Counted from the stretch's first letter, positions 1 to 8,793 are shown. The stretch: DNA of 30,123 nucleotides from Alphaproteobacteria bacterium (GCA_022826345.1 JAJDVB010000059.1:20001-50123), one strand, 5' to 3'. The notes: generated by a model from the letters alone, not told the origin. Numbers and translations are program-made.

Positions 1-628
1 TGGAACCGTCGGTATCGAAGGGGCCGATCTGGGGCACGACGTTGAAGGCGATGGTCTTGGCGAAGGAGCGCGGCTCCTCGCGGGCGTTCATGTAGATGGC
101 CCGCGTGTGCTCGAAGAGCTCGTCCATCGCCTGCTTGCCGGCGCCGGAGGTGGACTGATAGGTGGAGACGACAATGCGCTTGATGCGCGCGTGATCGTGC
201 AGCGGCTTCAGCGCGACCACCATCTGGATGGTCGAGCAATTGGGGTTGGCGATGATGTTGCGCGCGCCGTAGTCCGCAATCGTCTCCCCATTCACCTCGG
301 GCACCACCAGCGGCACGTCCTCGTCCATGCGGAACTGCGAGGTGTTGTCGATGACGACACAGCCCTGCTCGGCGGCGCGCGGTGCGTGAACCTTGGAGAC
401 CGCGCCGCCCGGTGAGAACAGCCCGATATCGGTGCCGGTAAAATCGAACTCGGCGAGATCGTGCACCTTGAGGGTCTCGTCGTCGCCGAAGGAGACCTCC
501 TTGCCGACCGAGGCGCGCGAAGCGAGCGCGATCACCTCGTCGGCGGGGAAGTCGCGCTCGGCAAGCACCGAGAGCAGCTGGCGCCCGACATTGCCGGTGG
601 CGCCGGCGATGGCGACGCGATAGCCCAT
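1..628 (-). CDS. asd: Aspartate-semialdehyde dehydrogenase, N-terminal part (3' end outside window)
   Basis: This cytoplasmic enzyme reduces aspartyl phosphate to aspartate semialdehyde with NADPH, the branch point to lysine/diaminopimelate, threonine and methionine. About 209 of the usual 340 or so residues are visible. The N-terminus carries the Rossmann motif GATGNVG (residues 9-15). The catalytic cysteine lies in NPNCST (Cys131). STYQSTSGAG and the start of the following domain (FNVVPQIGPF) also match the family. The ATG at 628 is preceded on the minus strand by a purine-rich GGAAGGGAGAGAGG stretch. The gene starts 24 bases after leuB ends on the same strand, so the two are probably co-transcribed. 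leuB-asd adjacency is common in proteobacteria. The frame is intact to the window edge. Confidence 0.96.
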   Translation of the reverse strand, partial: MGYRVAIAGATGNVGRQLLSVLAERDFPADEVIALASRASVGKEVSFGDDETLKVHDLAEFDFTGTDIGLFSPGGAVSKVHAPRAAEQGCVVIDNTSQFRMDEDVPLVVPEVNGETIADYGARNIIANPNCSTIQMVVALKPLHDHARIKRIVVSTYQSTSGAGKQAMDELFEHTRAIYMNAREEPRSFAKTIAFNVVPQIGPFDTDGS

Positions 629-652
629 GGGCCCTCTCTCCCTTCCCTGCGC

Positions 653-1765
653 TCAGGCGGCGCGCGCGTCGAGCGCGGCGAGGACGGCATCGCCCATGGC
701 ATCGGTCGAGGCCGCGGTCATGCCGTCCTGCATGATGTCGGCGGTGCGCAAGCCCCTCGCCAGCGTGTCCTGCACGGCTGCCTCGATGAGGTCTGCGTCG
801 TCTGCGGCGTCGAAGGAATAGCGCAGCATCATGGTGAAGCTGAGCAGTGCGGCCAGCGGGTTGGCCAGGTTCCGGCCCGCGATGTCCGGCGCGGAGCCGT
901 GCACCGGCTCGTAGAGCGCCTTGCGCTGGCCGTCCTCGCCCTGCGACCCGAGGGAGGCCGAGGGCAGCATGCCGAGCGAGCCGGTCAGCATCGCCGCACA
1001 ATCGCTCAGGAGATCGCCGAACAGGTTACTGGTGACGATGACATCGAACTGCTTGGGCCGACGCACGAGCTGCATGGCGCAGTTGTCGGCGTACATGTGC
1101 TCCAGCGTGACGTCGGCATAGTCGGCCGCGTGCAGCGCCGTCACCTCGTCGCGCCAGAACTTGCCGGACTCCATGACGTTGGCCTTCTCGACCGAGTGCA
1201 CCCGGTTGCTGCGCCGGCGCGCGAGCTCGAAGGCGACGCGTGAGACCCGCTCGATCTCGGGCGCGCTGTAGATCTCGGTGTCGTAGCCCTGCCTAGTGCC
1301 GTCGGGGCGCGTGTCCACGCCGCGCGGCTCGCCGAAGTAGATGCCGCCGGTGAGCTCGCGCACGATCATCAGGTCCAGGCCGCGCACCACCTCGTCCTTC
1401 AGCGTGGACGCCTCGACCAGCGGATCGAAGACCAGCGCGGGCCGCAGATTGGCGTAGAGGTCCATCTCCTTGCGGAGCCGGAGGATGCCCATCTCCGGCC
1501 GCACGTCGCGGGCGACGTTGTCCCACTGCGGGCCGCCGACCGCGCCGAAGAGCACGGCGTCGGCGGCGAGCGCATCCGCCATGGTTTCGTCGGTGAGCGG
1601 CGTGCCGTGGGCCTCGTAGCAGGCGCCGCCGACCAGCCCGCTGCTCACATCGAAGGAAATCGAGCGCTGTGCGGAGAGCCACTCCATCACCCGCTCGACC
1701 TGGCGCATGACCTCGGGCCCGATGCCGTCCCCGGCAAGGATGAGAACCTGCTTGTTGCTGCTCAT
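653..1765 (-). CDS. leuB: 3-isopropylmalate dehydrogenase
   Basis: It oxidatively decarboxylates 3-isopropylmalate to 2-oxoisocaproate using NAD, the third step of leucine synthesis. The protein has 370 residues, a normal family length. GDGIGPEV follows the first beta strand, the substrate-loop arginines are present in [15 protein letters not shown], and the metal-binding aspartates occur in [21 protein letters not shown] near the C-terminus is a family hallmark of NAD binding. I chose the ATG at 1765 (MSSNKQ) because GGAGGGG sits about 5 bases upstream. A longer frame starting with TTG at 1783 has no comparable ribosome site. The gene lies between the amidase gene and asd on the same strand, and a possible promoter lies just upstream. 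Confidence 0.97.
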   Translation of the reverse strand: MSSNKQVLILAGDGIGPEVMRQVERVMEWLSAQRSISFDVSSGLVGGACYEAHGTPLTDETMADALAADAVLFGAVGGPQWDNVARDVRPEMGILRLRKEMDLYANLRPALVFDPLVEASTLKDEVVRGLDLMIVRELTGGIYFGEPRGVDTRPDGTRQGYDTEIYSAPEIERVSRVAFELARRRSNRVHSVEKANVMESGKFWRDEVTALHAADYADVTLEHMYADNCAMQLVRRPKQFDVIVTSNLFGDLLSDCAAMLTGSLGMLPSASLGSQGEDGQRKALYEPVHGSAPDIAGRNLANPLAALLSFTMMLRYSFDAADDADLIEAAVQDTLARGLRTADIMQDGMTAASTDAMGDAVLAALDARAA

Positions 1766-1815
1766 CGTCCCCTCCGCGCCCAATGCGCCGCCCAGCGCAA
1801 TAGCAAGCGGCGTTC

Positions 1816-1842
1816 CCTATAGGGTCAGGCGCAAGGGGTCAA
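1816..1842 (-). promoter_or_regulatory. Possible sigma-70-type promoter upstream of leuB
   Basis: Reading the minus strand, TTGACC (1842-1837) is followed after 15 bases by TATAGG (1821-1816), about 50 bases before the leuB start. The -35 matches the consensus at five of six positions and the -10 at four of six. The spacing is shorter than the usual 16-18. The -10 lies within the perfect palindrome CCCTATAGGG (1815-1824). It would allow leuB-asd to be transcribed independently of the amidase gene. This is seen by eye only. Confidence 0.35.
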
Positions 1843-1880
1843 GCGGGACGCCGCCGTTCCGCTGCGTTGGGCAGGCTTGG

Positions 1881-3317
1881 CTAGAGAGACCAGACGCTCG
1901 TGCCGGGATGCCGGTTGCGCCAGGGCCGGGCTTCCTCGAGCTGCGCAGAGAGGCGGAGCAGCGTCGCCTCCTCGGCCATGCGGCCGCCGAAGTGAACGCC
2001 GATGGGGAGGCCGTCGGCATTCCAGCTGAGCGGCAGTGTGATCGCCGGATTGCCGGTGCAGTTGAAGATCGGCGTAAACGGGATGAACGCCATCAGCCGC
2101 TCGAAGAAGACCTCGGCATCGTCGTCGGCGAAGAGGTGGCCGTGCGGCGGCGGCGCGGTGCCGAGCGTCGGCGTCAGCCAGATGTCGAAATCCTCGTAGA
2201 ACCGGGCGAAGTCGCGCGTGGTCGCGTGAACGTCGCTGATCCCCTGCACCAGATCGGCGCCGGTCAGCTTGCGCCCCTCCTCCAGCAGATGGAGGTTGTT
2301 GGCCTCGGTGTTCTCACCCGACGGCGTCGTGCCGGTCGCTTCGGCGTAGCCGTCGAAGGCCCAGGCCTCGTTGGCCTGGAAGATCTTGGTCCAACCGTCG
2401 AACATCGTCTCGACATCGAAGCTCGGCGCCGCCGGCTCGACAACGTGGCCCAGGTCCTCCAGCAGCTTTGCGGTTTCTTCCGCCGCGCGGACGCAGTCGG
2501 CATCGACCTCGGTGCCCGAGGGCGCCTTCGTGGAGATGCCGATCTTGAGAGCGCCCGGCTCGGCGCCCACTTCGTCGAGGAAGGGCCGCGTCGGCGGCGG
2601 CGCGTAGTAGGGCTCGCCGACGCCGGGGCCGGCGGTCGCGTCGAGCAGGGCGGCGCAGTCCCGCACGCTCCGCGTCACCACGTGCTCGACGGCGATGCCG
2701 TTCCAGAGCTCGCCGAAATCGGGGCCGTTGGGGGTGCGCCCGCGCGAGGGCTTGAGCCCGACCAGGCCGCAGGCCGACGCCGGGATGCGGATCGACCCGC
2801 CGCCGTCATTGGCGTGGCCCGCCGGCGCGATGCCTGCGGCGACCCCAGAGGCCGAGCCGCCGCTGGAGCCGCCGGGCGAGTAGCCGAGCTTCCACGGGTT
2901 GTGCGTGGGACCGTTGGCCACGGGCTCCGTGGAGCCGCTGGAGCCGCCCTCAGGCGTGTTGGTCTTGGCGAAGATCACCGCGCCCGCGCGCTTCCACCGC
3001 GCCACCATCTCGCTGTCGAAATCGCGGGTCCAGCCCTTGAAGAAGCGGCTGCCGCAATCGGTCGGCACGCCGGCGTATGACTGGGTCAGGTCCTTGAGCA
3101 GGAAGGGGACGCCCTCGAACGGGCCGGCCGGCACGCCCGCCGCAATGGCGGCGCGCGCCTCCGACTCCATCGAGCGGACGATGGCATTGAGGTCGCCGTT
3201 GAGCGCCTCGCTCGCCTGCAGCGCGCAGTCTAGCAACTCCTCCGCCGTCACCTCCTTGTTCTTGACGAGCTGGGCCAAGCCCAAGGCATCGTGGGCGGCA
3301 TAGTCCTTGAGATTCAT
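1881..3317 (-). CDS. Amidase-signature hydrolase, NylA / 6-aminohexanoate-cyclic-dimer-hydrolase-like
   Basis: This amidase-signature enzyme has 478 residues and hydrolyses a carboxamide bond. The Ser-cisSer-Lys triad is visible: Lys75 in FLLKDL, the cis-serine Ser151 in GGSSGGSAS and the nucleophile Ser175 in [11 protein letters not shown]. The spacings of 76 and 24 residues fit the family. The wording around the triad ([27 protein letters not shown]) resembles cyclic-amide and general amidases more than GatA. No gatB or gatC is present, so a role in tRNA amidation is unlikely. The ATG at 3317 is preferred because GGGAGAGA lies 6-8 bases upstream; an in-frame ATG at 3350 would add 11 residues. 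The upstream neighbour, 52 bases away on the same strand, is a periplasmic binding protein, which hints that the substrate is an imported amide or peptide. The substrate is not determined. Confidence 0.9.
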   Translation of the reverse strand: MNLKDYAAHDALGLAQLVKNKEVTAEELLDCALQASEALNGDLNAIVRSMESEARAAIAAGVPAGPFEGVPFLLKDLTQSYAGVPTDCGSRFFKGWTRDFDSEMVARWKRAGAVIFAKTNTPEGGSSGSTEPVANGPTHNPWKLGYSPGGSSGGSASGVAAGIAPAGHANDGGGSIRIPASACGLVGLKPSRGRTPNGPDFGELWNGIAVEHVVTRSVRDCAALLDATAGPGVGEPYYAPPPTRPFLDEVGAEPGALKIGISTKAPSGTEVDADCVRAAEETAKLLEDLGHVVEPAAPSFDVETMFDGWTKIFQANEAWAFDGYAEATGTTPSGENTEANNLHLLEEGRKLTGADLVQGISDVHATTRDFARFYEDFDIWLTPTLGTAPPPHGHLFADDDAEVFFERLMAFIPFTPIFNCTGNPAITLPLSWNADGLPIGVHFGGRMAEEATLLRLSAQLEEARPWRNRHPGTSVWSL

Positions 3318-3369
3318 CGTCTTCTCTCCCGATCGAGGGCTCCCGCTCATACGTGCCCGTCAGGCCGCC

Positions 3370-4962
3370 CTACTCTTCGTCGAGCCAGAGGATGGAAAAG
3401 TCGTACCAGTTCTCCGGCGGGTTCACGAAGCCCTTCACGCTGGGGTGGAGCACCAGCGGGTTGTAGTAGACGAACTTGGGCGCGTAGGCGAAGTCCTGGC
3501 CCATGATGATCTCGTTCGCCTGCTGATAGAGCGCCGCCGCCTTGGCCTCGTCCTTCTCGGCGAGCGCCTGGTTGAACAGCGCGTCCACCTCCGGGTTGCA
3601 GTACCAGCCGACGTTGAAGCCGTTGGGTGGCTGCGAATCGCAGCGGGACATGACCTGAGTCCAGTAGGGAACCGACCAGCCCCAGCCAACCTCGTTCATG
3701 TGCAGGCCCTCGGGCATGCCCTGGACCCACTTGCCGAGGTAGGTGATCCACTCGATCTTGTTCAGCTTGACGTCGATCCCGATCTTCTTGAGGTCGCGCT
3801 GGATCCACTTCTCCCAGACCTCGTTGTAGCCGTACTCGTAGATGTCGAACTCGATGGCGAGCCCGTCGCCGTAACCGGCCTCGGCGAGCAGCGCCTTCGC
3901 GCCCTCAGGATCGTAGGGAGCGGACACGTAGCCCGGCTTGTAGGCGAAGGTGCCGGGCGAGAGCATGCCGTATTCCGCCCGCCCGGTGTCCTTGAGGATT
4001 TCGTGAGCGATCCCCTCGCGGTTGATCGCCATGTTGATCGCCTTGCGGACCCGGACGTCGGACATGATCGGGTCCCTGTGGTTGAAGAAGAGCAGCCAGA
4101 TCGAGGGGATGTTCTCGTTGGTCGAGATCACGAAGCCCTCTTCCTCGAGCCCTTCGAGCTCGTCCCACGGCGCCTCGTTGATCATGTGCACCTCGCCCGC
4201 GCGCATGGCGGAAAGCCGCGACGCCTGATCCGAGAGCGGCCGGAAGATCAACGTGTCGATATAGGCGTTCTGGCCCCAATAGTCGTCGAAGCGCTCCAGC
4301 ACCACCTTGATGTTCTGCTCGCGCTCCACGAACTTGAACGGCCCTGTGCCCACCGGCGCCAGCGGGAAGCCGTCGTTGCCCACCTTCTCGATCTGGGTGG
4401 GGCTGATGATCATGGGCATGCCGCAGGCCTGCACGCCGAACTGGAGCCACTCGTAGTTGGGCTCGGTCAGCGTGATGGTGACCTCCATGGGGCCAGTCAC
4501 CTCGACCGACTTCATCCAGCGCGTGTAGTAGCCCATGAAGGCGGCGGCCGTGTCGTAGAACTGCGGCGCGTCCTTGTTGAAGAAGCGGTCGTAGTTCCAC
4601 TTGACCACCTCGGCGTCCACGCTGGTGCCGTCGTGGAACTTCACGTTCTCCCTGATCTGGAAGGTGTAGACCGTGCCGTCCTCGGAGCGCTCCCACGATT
4701 CCGCGATCGCGGGCTTGAGCTTCGCGCTCTTCGCCTCCGGATCGGCCAGGTCGAGCATGACCAGCCCTTCGAACATGTTGTGGATGGCGTTGGTGGTGTA
4801 CCAGCTGCATGTGGCGTGCGGGTCCAGGATGTTCATCTCGCTGGACATGCCCCATACGAAGGTGCCGCCCTGCTTGGGCTCCTCCGCCCCTGCGGCGGTG
4901 GCACCGACGAGGCCGCCGGCAACGATGGCAACGCCTAGATATTGAGCCAGCCGTCTGCTCAT
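3370..4962 (-). CDS. ABC transporter substrate-binding protein, family 5 (peptide/nickel type)
   Basis: This periplasmic ligand-binding component of a DppA/OppA-type importer has 530 residues. Residues 1 to about 26 form a Sec signal peptide: a basic start (MSRR), a hydrophobic core and an Ala-x-Ala cleavage region. The mature part opens with QGGTFVWG and LDPH, typical of SBP family 5. It continues with LTITL-like strands (VTITLTEPNY), the GTGPFKF motif and the RVRKAINMAI segment characteristic of the family. The ATG at 4962 has a GGAGGG site about 8 bases upstream. In-frame codons further upstream look untranslated. No permease or ATPase genes adjoin it, so the transporter must be completed elsewhere. 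It may be co-transcribed with the amidase gene, which starts 52 bases downstream. The ligand cannot be told from the sequence. Confidence 0.94.
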   Translation of the reverse strand: MSRRLAQYLGVAIVAGGLVGATAAGAEEPKQGGTFVWGMSSEMNILDPHATCSWYTTNAIHNMFEGLVMLDLADPEAKSAKLKPAIAESWERSEDGTVYTFQIRENVKFHDGTSVDAEVVKWNYDRFFNKDAPQFYDTAAAFMGYYTRWMKSVEVTGPMEVTITLTEPNYEWLQFGVQACGMPMIISPTQIEKVGNDGFPLAPVGTGPFKFVEREQNIKVVLERFDDYWGQNAYIDTLIFRPLSDQASRLSAMRAGEVHMINEAPWDELEGLEEEGFVISTNENIPSIWLLFFNHRDPIMSDVRVRKAINMAINREGIAHEILKDTGRAEYGMLSPGTFAYKPGYVSAPYDPEGAKALLAEAGYGDGLAIEFDIYEYGYNEVWEKWIQRDLKKIGIDVKLNKIEWITYLGKWVQGMPEGLHMNEVGWGWSVPYWTQVMSRCDSQPPNGFNVGWYCNPEVDALFNQALAEKDEAKAAALYQQANEIIMGQDFAYAPKFVYYNPLVLHPSVKGFVNPPENWYDFSILWLDEE

Positions 4963-5027
4963 GGATCGTCCCTCCCTCTCGCTCGCCTCATGGCCGCAGC
5001 GCGGCGGCTTCTCGGCGCTCCTGTCGG

Positions 5028-5067
5028 GGTGGGACACGAGCGAGCGCAGCGCCCCACCTTGAGTGGG
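5028..5067. other. Two mutually exclusive short hairpins upstream of the binding-protein gene
   Basis: GGTGGG (5028-5033) can pair with CCCACC (5053-5058). The same CCCAC (5053-5057) can instead pair with GTGGG (5063-5067) around the loop CTTGA. The segment lies 65-105 bases upstream of the substrate-binding-protein start and downstream of the alpha/beta-hydrolase gene. It could be a terminator for the latter, a leader structure for the former, or just G+C-rich sequence. No T-run follows. Confidence 0.25.
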
Positions 5068-5131
5068 ACCGTAGCGCCGAAGCGGCGTGCGGGCAACAAA
5101 CCAGAGTGTCACGCAGGGCTTTGCGACACTG

Positions 5132-6094
5132 TCACCCGAACAACTTTATGAAGTGCGCCGCGGCGCCCACGTACCAGGGCATCCGGCTTCCCGTTCCGTG
5201 AAACCCGACGTGGCCGCCGCCGCGCGTGACCACGACGCGAAGCGGTGGGCGCTCGGCGACCGACGGCGGCGGAACCCAGGGATCGTCGTCGGCGTGGATG
5301 ACGAGCGCAGGAATGCCGAGGCCGCCCAGATCGTTCATCGGTGAGCACGAGGCGTAGTAGTCCACCGCGTCGCGGAACCCGGCCTCCTTCGCGGTGAGCG
5401 CATCGTCGAATTCATGAATATGCCGCGCGCCTTGAACTGCGGCGCGCACGGCCGCCGGCCCATCGCGCCAGAGCGGCTCGGTCTCGTGCTTGAGGCGCCG
5501 GAGCAGCCAGCATTCGTAGATGCGGTTGCGGGGGCGGGCGATCCGCTCAGCCGTCGCGGGGAGGTCGAGCGGTGCGGATACCGAGACCACGGCCTTCACG
5601 ACGTCGGGACGGCAAGGCGCCTGGGCCAGGCGGAGGGCGAGGGCGCCGCCGAGCGAGAAGCCCACGATCACGACTCCCTGCCGCCGGATGCCGGGGTCGA
5701 GGTCGCCCACGGCGAGGCAGGCGTCGGCGAGGTCCTGCACCCGGTCCATGTGATAGTGACCCCTGGCGAGCGAGCGGCCCGGCGGCGAGCCCCGGAGGTT
5801 GAGGCGGACCACCGGCGCGCCTTCCGCCACCCAGGCATCTGCGGCTTGCAGCACGTGCCGGCTCGCCTCGCATCCCGTGAGCCCCGGCACCAGGATCACG
5901 GCCGGCGCCGGCGCGCGCCCCGGATGGTAGCGTGCCACGAGGCGGTCGCCGCTCCCGTCGCCGAGAGGGATCTCGATGCGCTGGCCTGAGTCCGGAGGAA
6001 CGCCCGGAAGCCTGCCCGGCAGGACGTTCCGTACGGTCTGGAGGTCGGCCGTGACCCAGGGCCACCGAGCACGAAATTCTGCTGACGGCGTCAT
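5132..6094 (-). CDS. Alpha/beta hydrolase, YheT-like
   Basis: This is a serine hydrolase of the alpha/beta fold, probably an esterase acting on an unknown substrate. The protein has 320 residues, like the YheT/ABHD1-3 family. The nucleophile elbow is GFSLGG (Ser147). The acid lies in HADDDPWVP (Asp269-271) and the histidine in RGGGHVGFHG (His295). PGLTGCEAS and LRGSPPGRS near residues 70-110 match the oxyanion region of YheT-like proteins. The N-terminal WPWVTADLQTVRN also fits that family. Two ATG codons are possible, at 6094 and 6109. Neither has a strong ribosome site; I prefer 6094 because AGGCGA precedes it. The gene is divergent from xthA, with about 170 bases between. It ends 169 bases before the binding-protein gene on the same strand, so co-transcription is uncertain. 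Confidence 0.9.
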   Translation of the reverse strand: MTPSAEFRARWPWVTADLQTVRNVLPGRLPGVPPDSGQRIEIPLGDGSGDRLVARYHPGRAPAPAVILVPGLTGCEASRHVLQAADAWVAEGAPVVRLNLRGSPPGRSLARGHYHMDRVQDLADACLAVGDLDPGIRRQGVVIVGFSLGGALALRLAQAPCRPDVVKAVVSVSAPLDLPATAERIARPRNRIYECWLLRRLKHETEPLWRDGPAAVRAAVQGARHIHEFDDALTAKEAGFRDAVDYYASCSPMNDLGGLGIPALVIHADDDPWVPPPSVAERPPLRVVVTRGGGHVGFHGTGSRMPWYVGAAAHFIKLFG

Positions 6095-6264
6095 CCGTCG
6101 CCTAACCATCCGTGCTGCCAGCCAACGGCGACTGCGCTGGCCCGCCGGTGCGCGTTGCCATGCCTGTCCCCTCCACTCTTCCAGGACCGTTGCCTCGCGG
6201 CGCCTGCCGGCTCACCCTATCGCGTCGCGGGTCTCGAATCGTAGGCCGGGCCGGGGAGAAGCCA

Positions 6265-7050
6265 ATGCGCGTCGTGAGCTGGAACGTCAACGGGATCAGG
6301 GCCTGCGTGAAGAAGGGGTTCGCAGGCTTTCTGGAGCGCGCGGAAGCCGACATCATCGGCGTGCAGGAAGTCCGCGCGCTCTACGAGGAGATCCCCGACG
6401 AGGCCCGCGCACCGGCCAGCTGGCACACGGCGTTCGTCGCGGCCGAGCGCCGGGGCTACAGCGGCGTCGGCATCTATTCGAGGCTCGCGCCCGAGCGCGT
6501 GGAGACCGCGCTCGGCGAGGCCCAATTCGACATCGAGGGCCGCTACATCGCCGCCCACTTCCGCACCGGGCAGGGGCGCTTCGCGGTGGTCAACGCCTAC
6601 TTCCCCAAGGGAGACGGCAAGAACCGGGACAACAGCCGGGTCCCCTACAAGCTCGATTTCTATCGCGCGGTGTTCGAGCGGGTGCAGCGCATGCGCCGCC
6701 GCTGCCCGGTGCTGGTGATCGGCGACTACAACACTGCACACCGGGAGATCGACCTCGCGCGGCCCAAGGCCAACGTCAAGAACAGCGGCTTCCTGCCCGT
6801 GGAGCGGGCCGAGATCGACCGCTGGCTGGAGGCCGGCTGGGTGGACACCTTCCGTGCGCTCCATCCGGACGAGCCGGATCATTACAGCTGGTGGACCCAG
6901 CGCGGCGGCGCGCGGGAGCGGAACGTCGGCTGGCGGATCGACTATGTGATCGCCTCGCCGGCCGCGATGAAGCGGGTGGAGAGCGCCTTCATCTGGCCCG
7001 AGCAGATGGGCTCCGACCACTGCCCGGTGGGCATCGATATTCGCCTCTAA
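6265..7050 (+). CDS. xthA: Exodeoxyribonuclease III (AP endonuclease family)
   Basis: It cleaves DNA 5' to abasic sites and degrades 3' ends in base-excision repair, using Mg2+. The 261-residue length is normal. SWNVNGIRA (residues 5-13) contains the first metal-site asparagines. The catalytic Glu35 is in GVQEVRA, in place of the more common LQETK. GDYNTAHREIDL supplies the Asp/Asn pair and SDHCPVGI near the end supplies the general-base histidine. WWTQRGGARERNVGWRIDYV is the family signature before the C-terminus. The ATG at 6265 follows GGGGAGAA. A longer in-frame reading from 6112 has no family-like N-terminus. The gene stands alone, divergent from the hydrolase gene and 98 bases before the lipoprotein gene. 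Confidence 0.95.
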   Translation: MRVVSWNVNGIRACVKKGFAGFLERAEADIIGVQEVRALYEEIPDEARAPASWHTAFVAAERRGYSGVGIYSRLAPERVETALGEAQFDIEGRYIAAHFRTGQGRFAVVNAYFPKGDGKNRDNSRVPYKLDFYRAVFERVQRMRRRCPVLVIGDYNTAHREIDLARPKANVKNSGFLPVERAEIDRWLEAGWVDTFRALHPDEPDHYSWWTQRGGARERNVGWRIDYVIASPAAMKRVESAFIWPEQMGSDHCPVGIDIRL

Positions 7051-7148
7051 CAGTGCAGTCGGTTGCGGTAGAACCGTGGTGCGCGGCGTTTCGATTCGCT
7101 TGGCGGAGCGCCCTGTCCCGACCTTCGGTCTCGCAACGGTGATGCACC

Positions 7149-8585
7149 ATGAAGATCCCGCTGACCTGTCTCGGCCTCGGCGTCGCGCTGACGCTCGGCG
7201 CATGCATTCACCGAAGCGACGACGCGCGGTCTCCGGAGACTCCCGCGCTGCCGCTGCGAACGCCGCTTCAGGCGCCCCAGGCGCCCATCGTGGCTCTCGG
7301 TGACACGATCCACGTGGGGGCCGACGTCGCGCCGCCGGCCGACGCGCTGCCGCAGGCCGCCCTTCATGGCGACGCCGGGGTCTCCCACGGCTCGGTGCAG
7401 GACGGCATCGGTGCCGCCGAGTTGATCGCCTACCTGGAGGCGGATTCCTCCCCGCCTCAAACCGGGGAAGAAGAAGACGGCATGCCCGCCGATATGATTC
7501 TTGAAATCCCGCTCCTACGCTTCAGCATCAATCCGCCGACCGTGCGGGTCGCGGACGGCACGCCGCCGGAGCTCGTCGACCAGACAGTGCGAGCGGTGCA
7601 GGCGATCAACGCTGCCCTGCCGCAGGACTGGCAGCTCGGCTTCAGCCCGGACCCAGCGCCCGCCGGCGCGCCTGAACCCGCGGACGGCGACATCCTGGTC
7701 ACGTTCGCGCCGCAGGAGGACTGGCAGACGGATGCCGTGCCACCGGACGGCGAGGACATCGGGCTGGCGGAACCGAAGTATTCGATCGAGCAGACCGGCG
7801 ACCCGACGGCGCCACTCAAGATCGAGATCGCCGCGGGGCGAGTGTTCGTGGATTACACCCGGACGGAGGGGCTGGAGCGACTCGGCGTCATCGCGCACGA
7901 GATCATTCACCTGCTGGGTCGGGGCCACGTGGACCCGATGCGCTTTCCGGGAACGATCACGGTGGCGGGCGGCAGCGAGGAGCTGTCGGAGCACATCCTG
8001 CACCCGCTCGACCGCGAGGCCCTGCTCGCGGTTTACGGTCGGCTCCAGCCGGGAACCGTGCCCGGCGACTACGCGGCCGAGTTGGGCGACTGGGCCGACA
8101 CCTCCCTGCACGTGCGCGGCGCGATTGACATTGGGGAGGGCGAGATCGCGTTCGGCGCCGCGCTCCGGAACGGGCTGGCGCAGCCCTGGGCCTCCGGGTC
8201 GTCGCCCCATGCCGCCCTCGCGGACAACGCCGAACTCGCAGGCAGCGTAAGCTGGTCCGGCCGCCTGCTCGGCCTCACGCCGGAGACCGAGACTGTCGCC
8301 GGCGCCGCCGACCTGTCGGTGGACCTGGCGACTCTGACCGGCACGGCGGATTTCACGGCGCTCGAACATTGGGCGGCCGATGCAGCACCGGGTGCGCTCG
8401 GCACCGGCACCATGTGGAACGACGGCGACTTGCGTTACGACATTGAGGTGCGTCGCAACACCTTCGTGCAGACCGGCGGCGACGACGGCAGCGTGACGGG
8501 CGCGTTCTTCGGCCCCGGCCACGAAGGCATGGGCGGCGTGCTCGAACGCGACGACCTGAGCGCAGGCTTCGGCGGGACCCGATAG
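7149..8585 (+). CDS. Lipoprotein with matrixin-like zinc-protease domain and TbpB-like C-terminal barrel
   Basis: This is a predicted exported lipoprotein of 478 residues. The lipobox LGAC places the lipidated cysteine at residue 19. Residues 20-115 are low-complexity and rich in Ala, Pro and acidic residues. Residues 118-300 look like a metzincin-type peptidase: HEIIHLLGRGH (250-260) is an exact HExxHxxGxxH zinc motif with catalytic Glu251. The expected Met-turn is not obvious; an ILHP at 283-286 sits where matrixins have an IMxP-like turn, so leucine may replace the methionine. Residues about 320-478 resemble the C-terminal beta-barrel of transferrin-binding-protein-B-like lipoproteins. It contains a GTG motif, then GAFFGPGHEGMGGV, and the protein ends in GFGGTR, close to the usual FGxxR terminus. 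That barrel is usually associated with display at the cell surface. The ribosome site is weak. No obvious partner gene adjoins. Protease activity and surface location are inferred. Confidence 0.85.
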   Translation: MKIPLTCLGLGVALTLGACIHRSDDARSPETPALPLRTPLQAPQAPIVALGDTIHVGADVAPPADALPQAALHGDAGVSHGSVQDGIGAAELIAYLEADSSPPQTGEEEDGMPADMILEIPLLRFSINPPTVRVADGTPPELVDQTVRAVQAINAALPQDWQLGFSPDPAPAGAPEPADGDILVTFAPQEDWQTDAVPPDGEDIGLAEPKYSIEQTGDPTAPLKIEIAAGRVFVDYTRTEGLERLGVIAHEIIHLLGRGHVDPMRFPGTITVAGGSEELSEHILHPLDREALLAVYGRLQPGTVPGDYAAELGDWADTSLHVRGAIDIGEGEIAFGAALRNGLAQPWASGSSPHAALADNAELAGSVSWSGRLLGLTPETETVAGAADLSVDLATLTGTADFTALEHWAADAAPGALGTGTMWNDGDLRYDIEVRRNTFVQTGGDDGSVTGAFFGPGHEGMGGVLERDDLSAGFGGTR

Positions 8586-8631
8586 GGCACGAACCGACCA
8601 TACCGGATCACGGCGACCCAGACGATTCCCA

Positions 8632-8723
8632 CCTCCCCCTCCCCACTTTGTCCGATCCCCCAGGCGCCGGGCGCTCGCTCCGCTCCTGGCGATGGAGGGG
8701 GCTGGGGAGAAACGGGGTTTCTC
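8632..8723. repeat. Palindromic element in convergent intergenic region
   Basis: The 208-base gap between the lipoprotein and deaminase genes, which converge here, holds nested inverted repeats. CCCCCTCC (8635-8642) pairs with GGAGGGGG (8694-8701) around CCAGG (8660-8664) and CCTGG (8685-8689). GAGAAAC (8707-8713) pairs with GTTTCTC (8717-8723) across GGG. A further pair, GTGCGG (8753-8758) and CCGCAC (8774-8779), lies beyond. The composition (C-rich then G-rich, with a GCGCTCGCTCCGCTCC core) resembles dispersed extragenic palindromes of G+C-rich proteobacteria. The 7-base stem may serve as a terminator. Only one full copy is in the window, so dispersal is not shown. Confidence 0.4.
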
Positions 8724-8793
8724 AGGCCGCGCTGCCCGCGAAACGAGGGACAGTGCGGCAATTCGGTGCGATTCCGCACGGTCTGATCGAGCT

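Noticed and set aside
3307..4938. A long plus-strand frame opposite the substrate-binding protein gene
   Set aside because: The minus-strand protein has a signal peptide, family motifs and a ribosome site. The plus frame has none of these.
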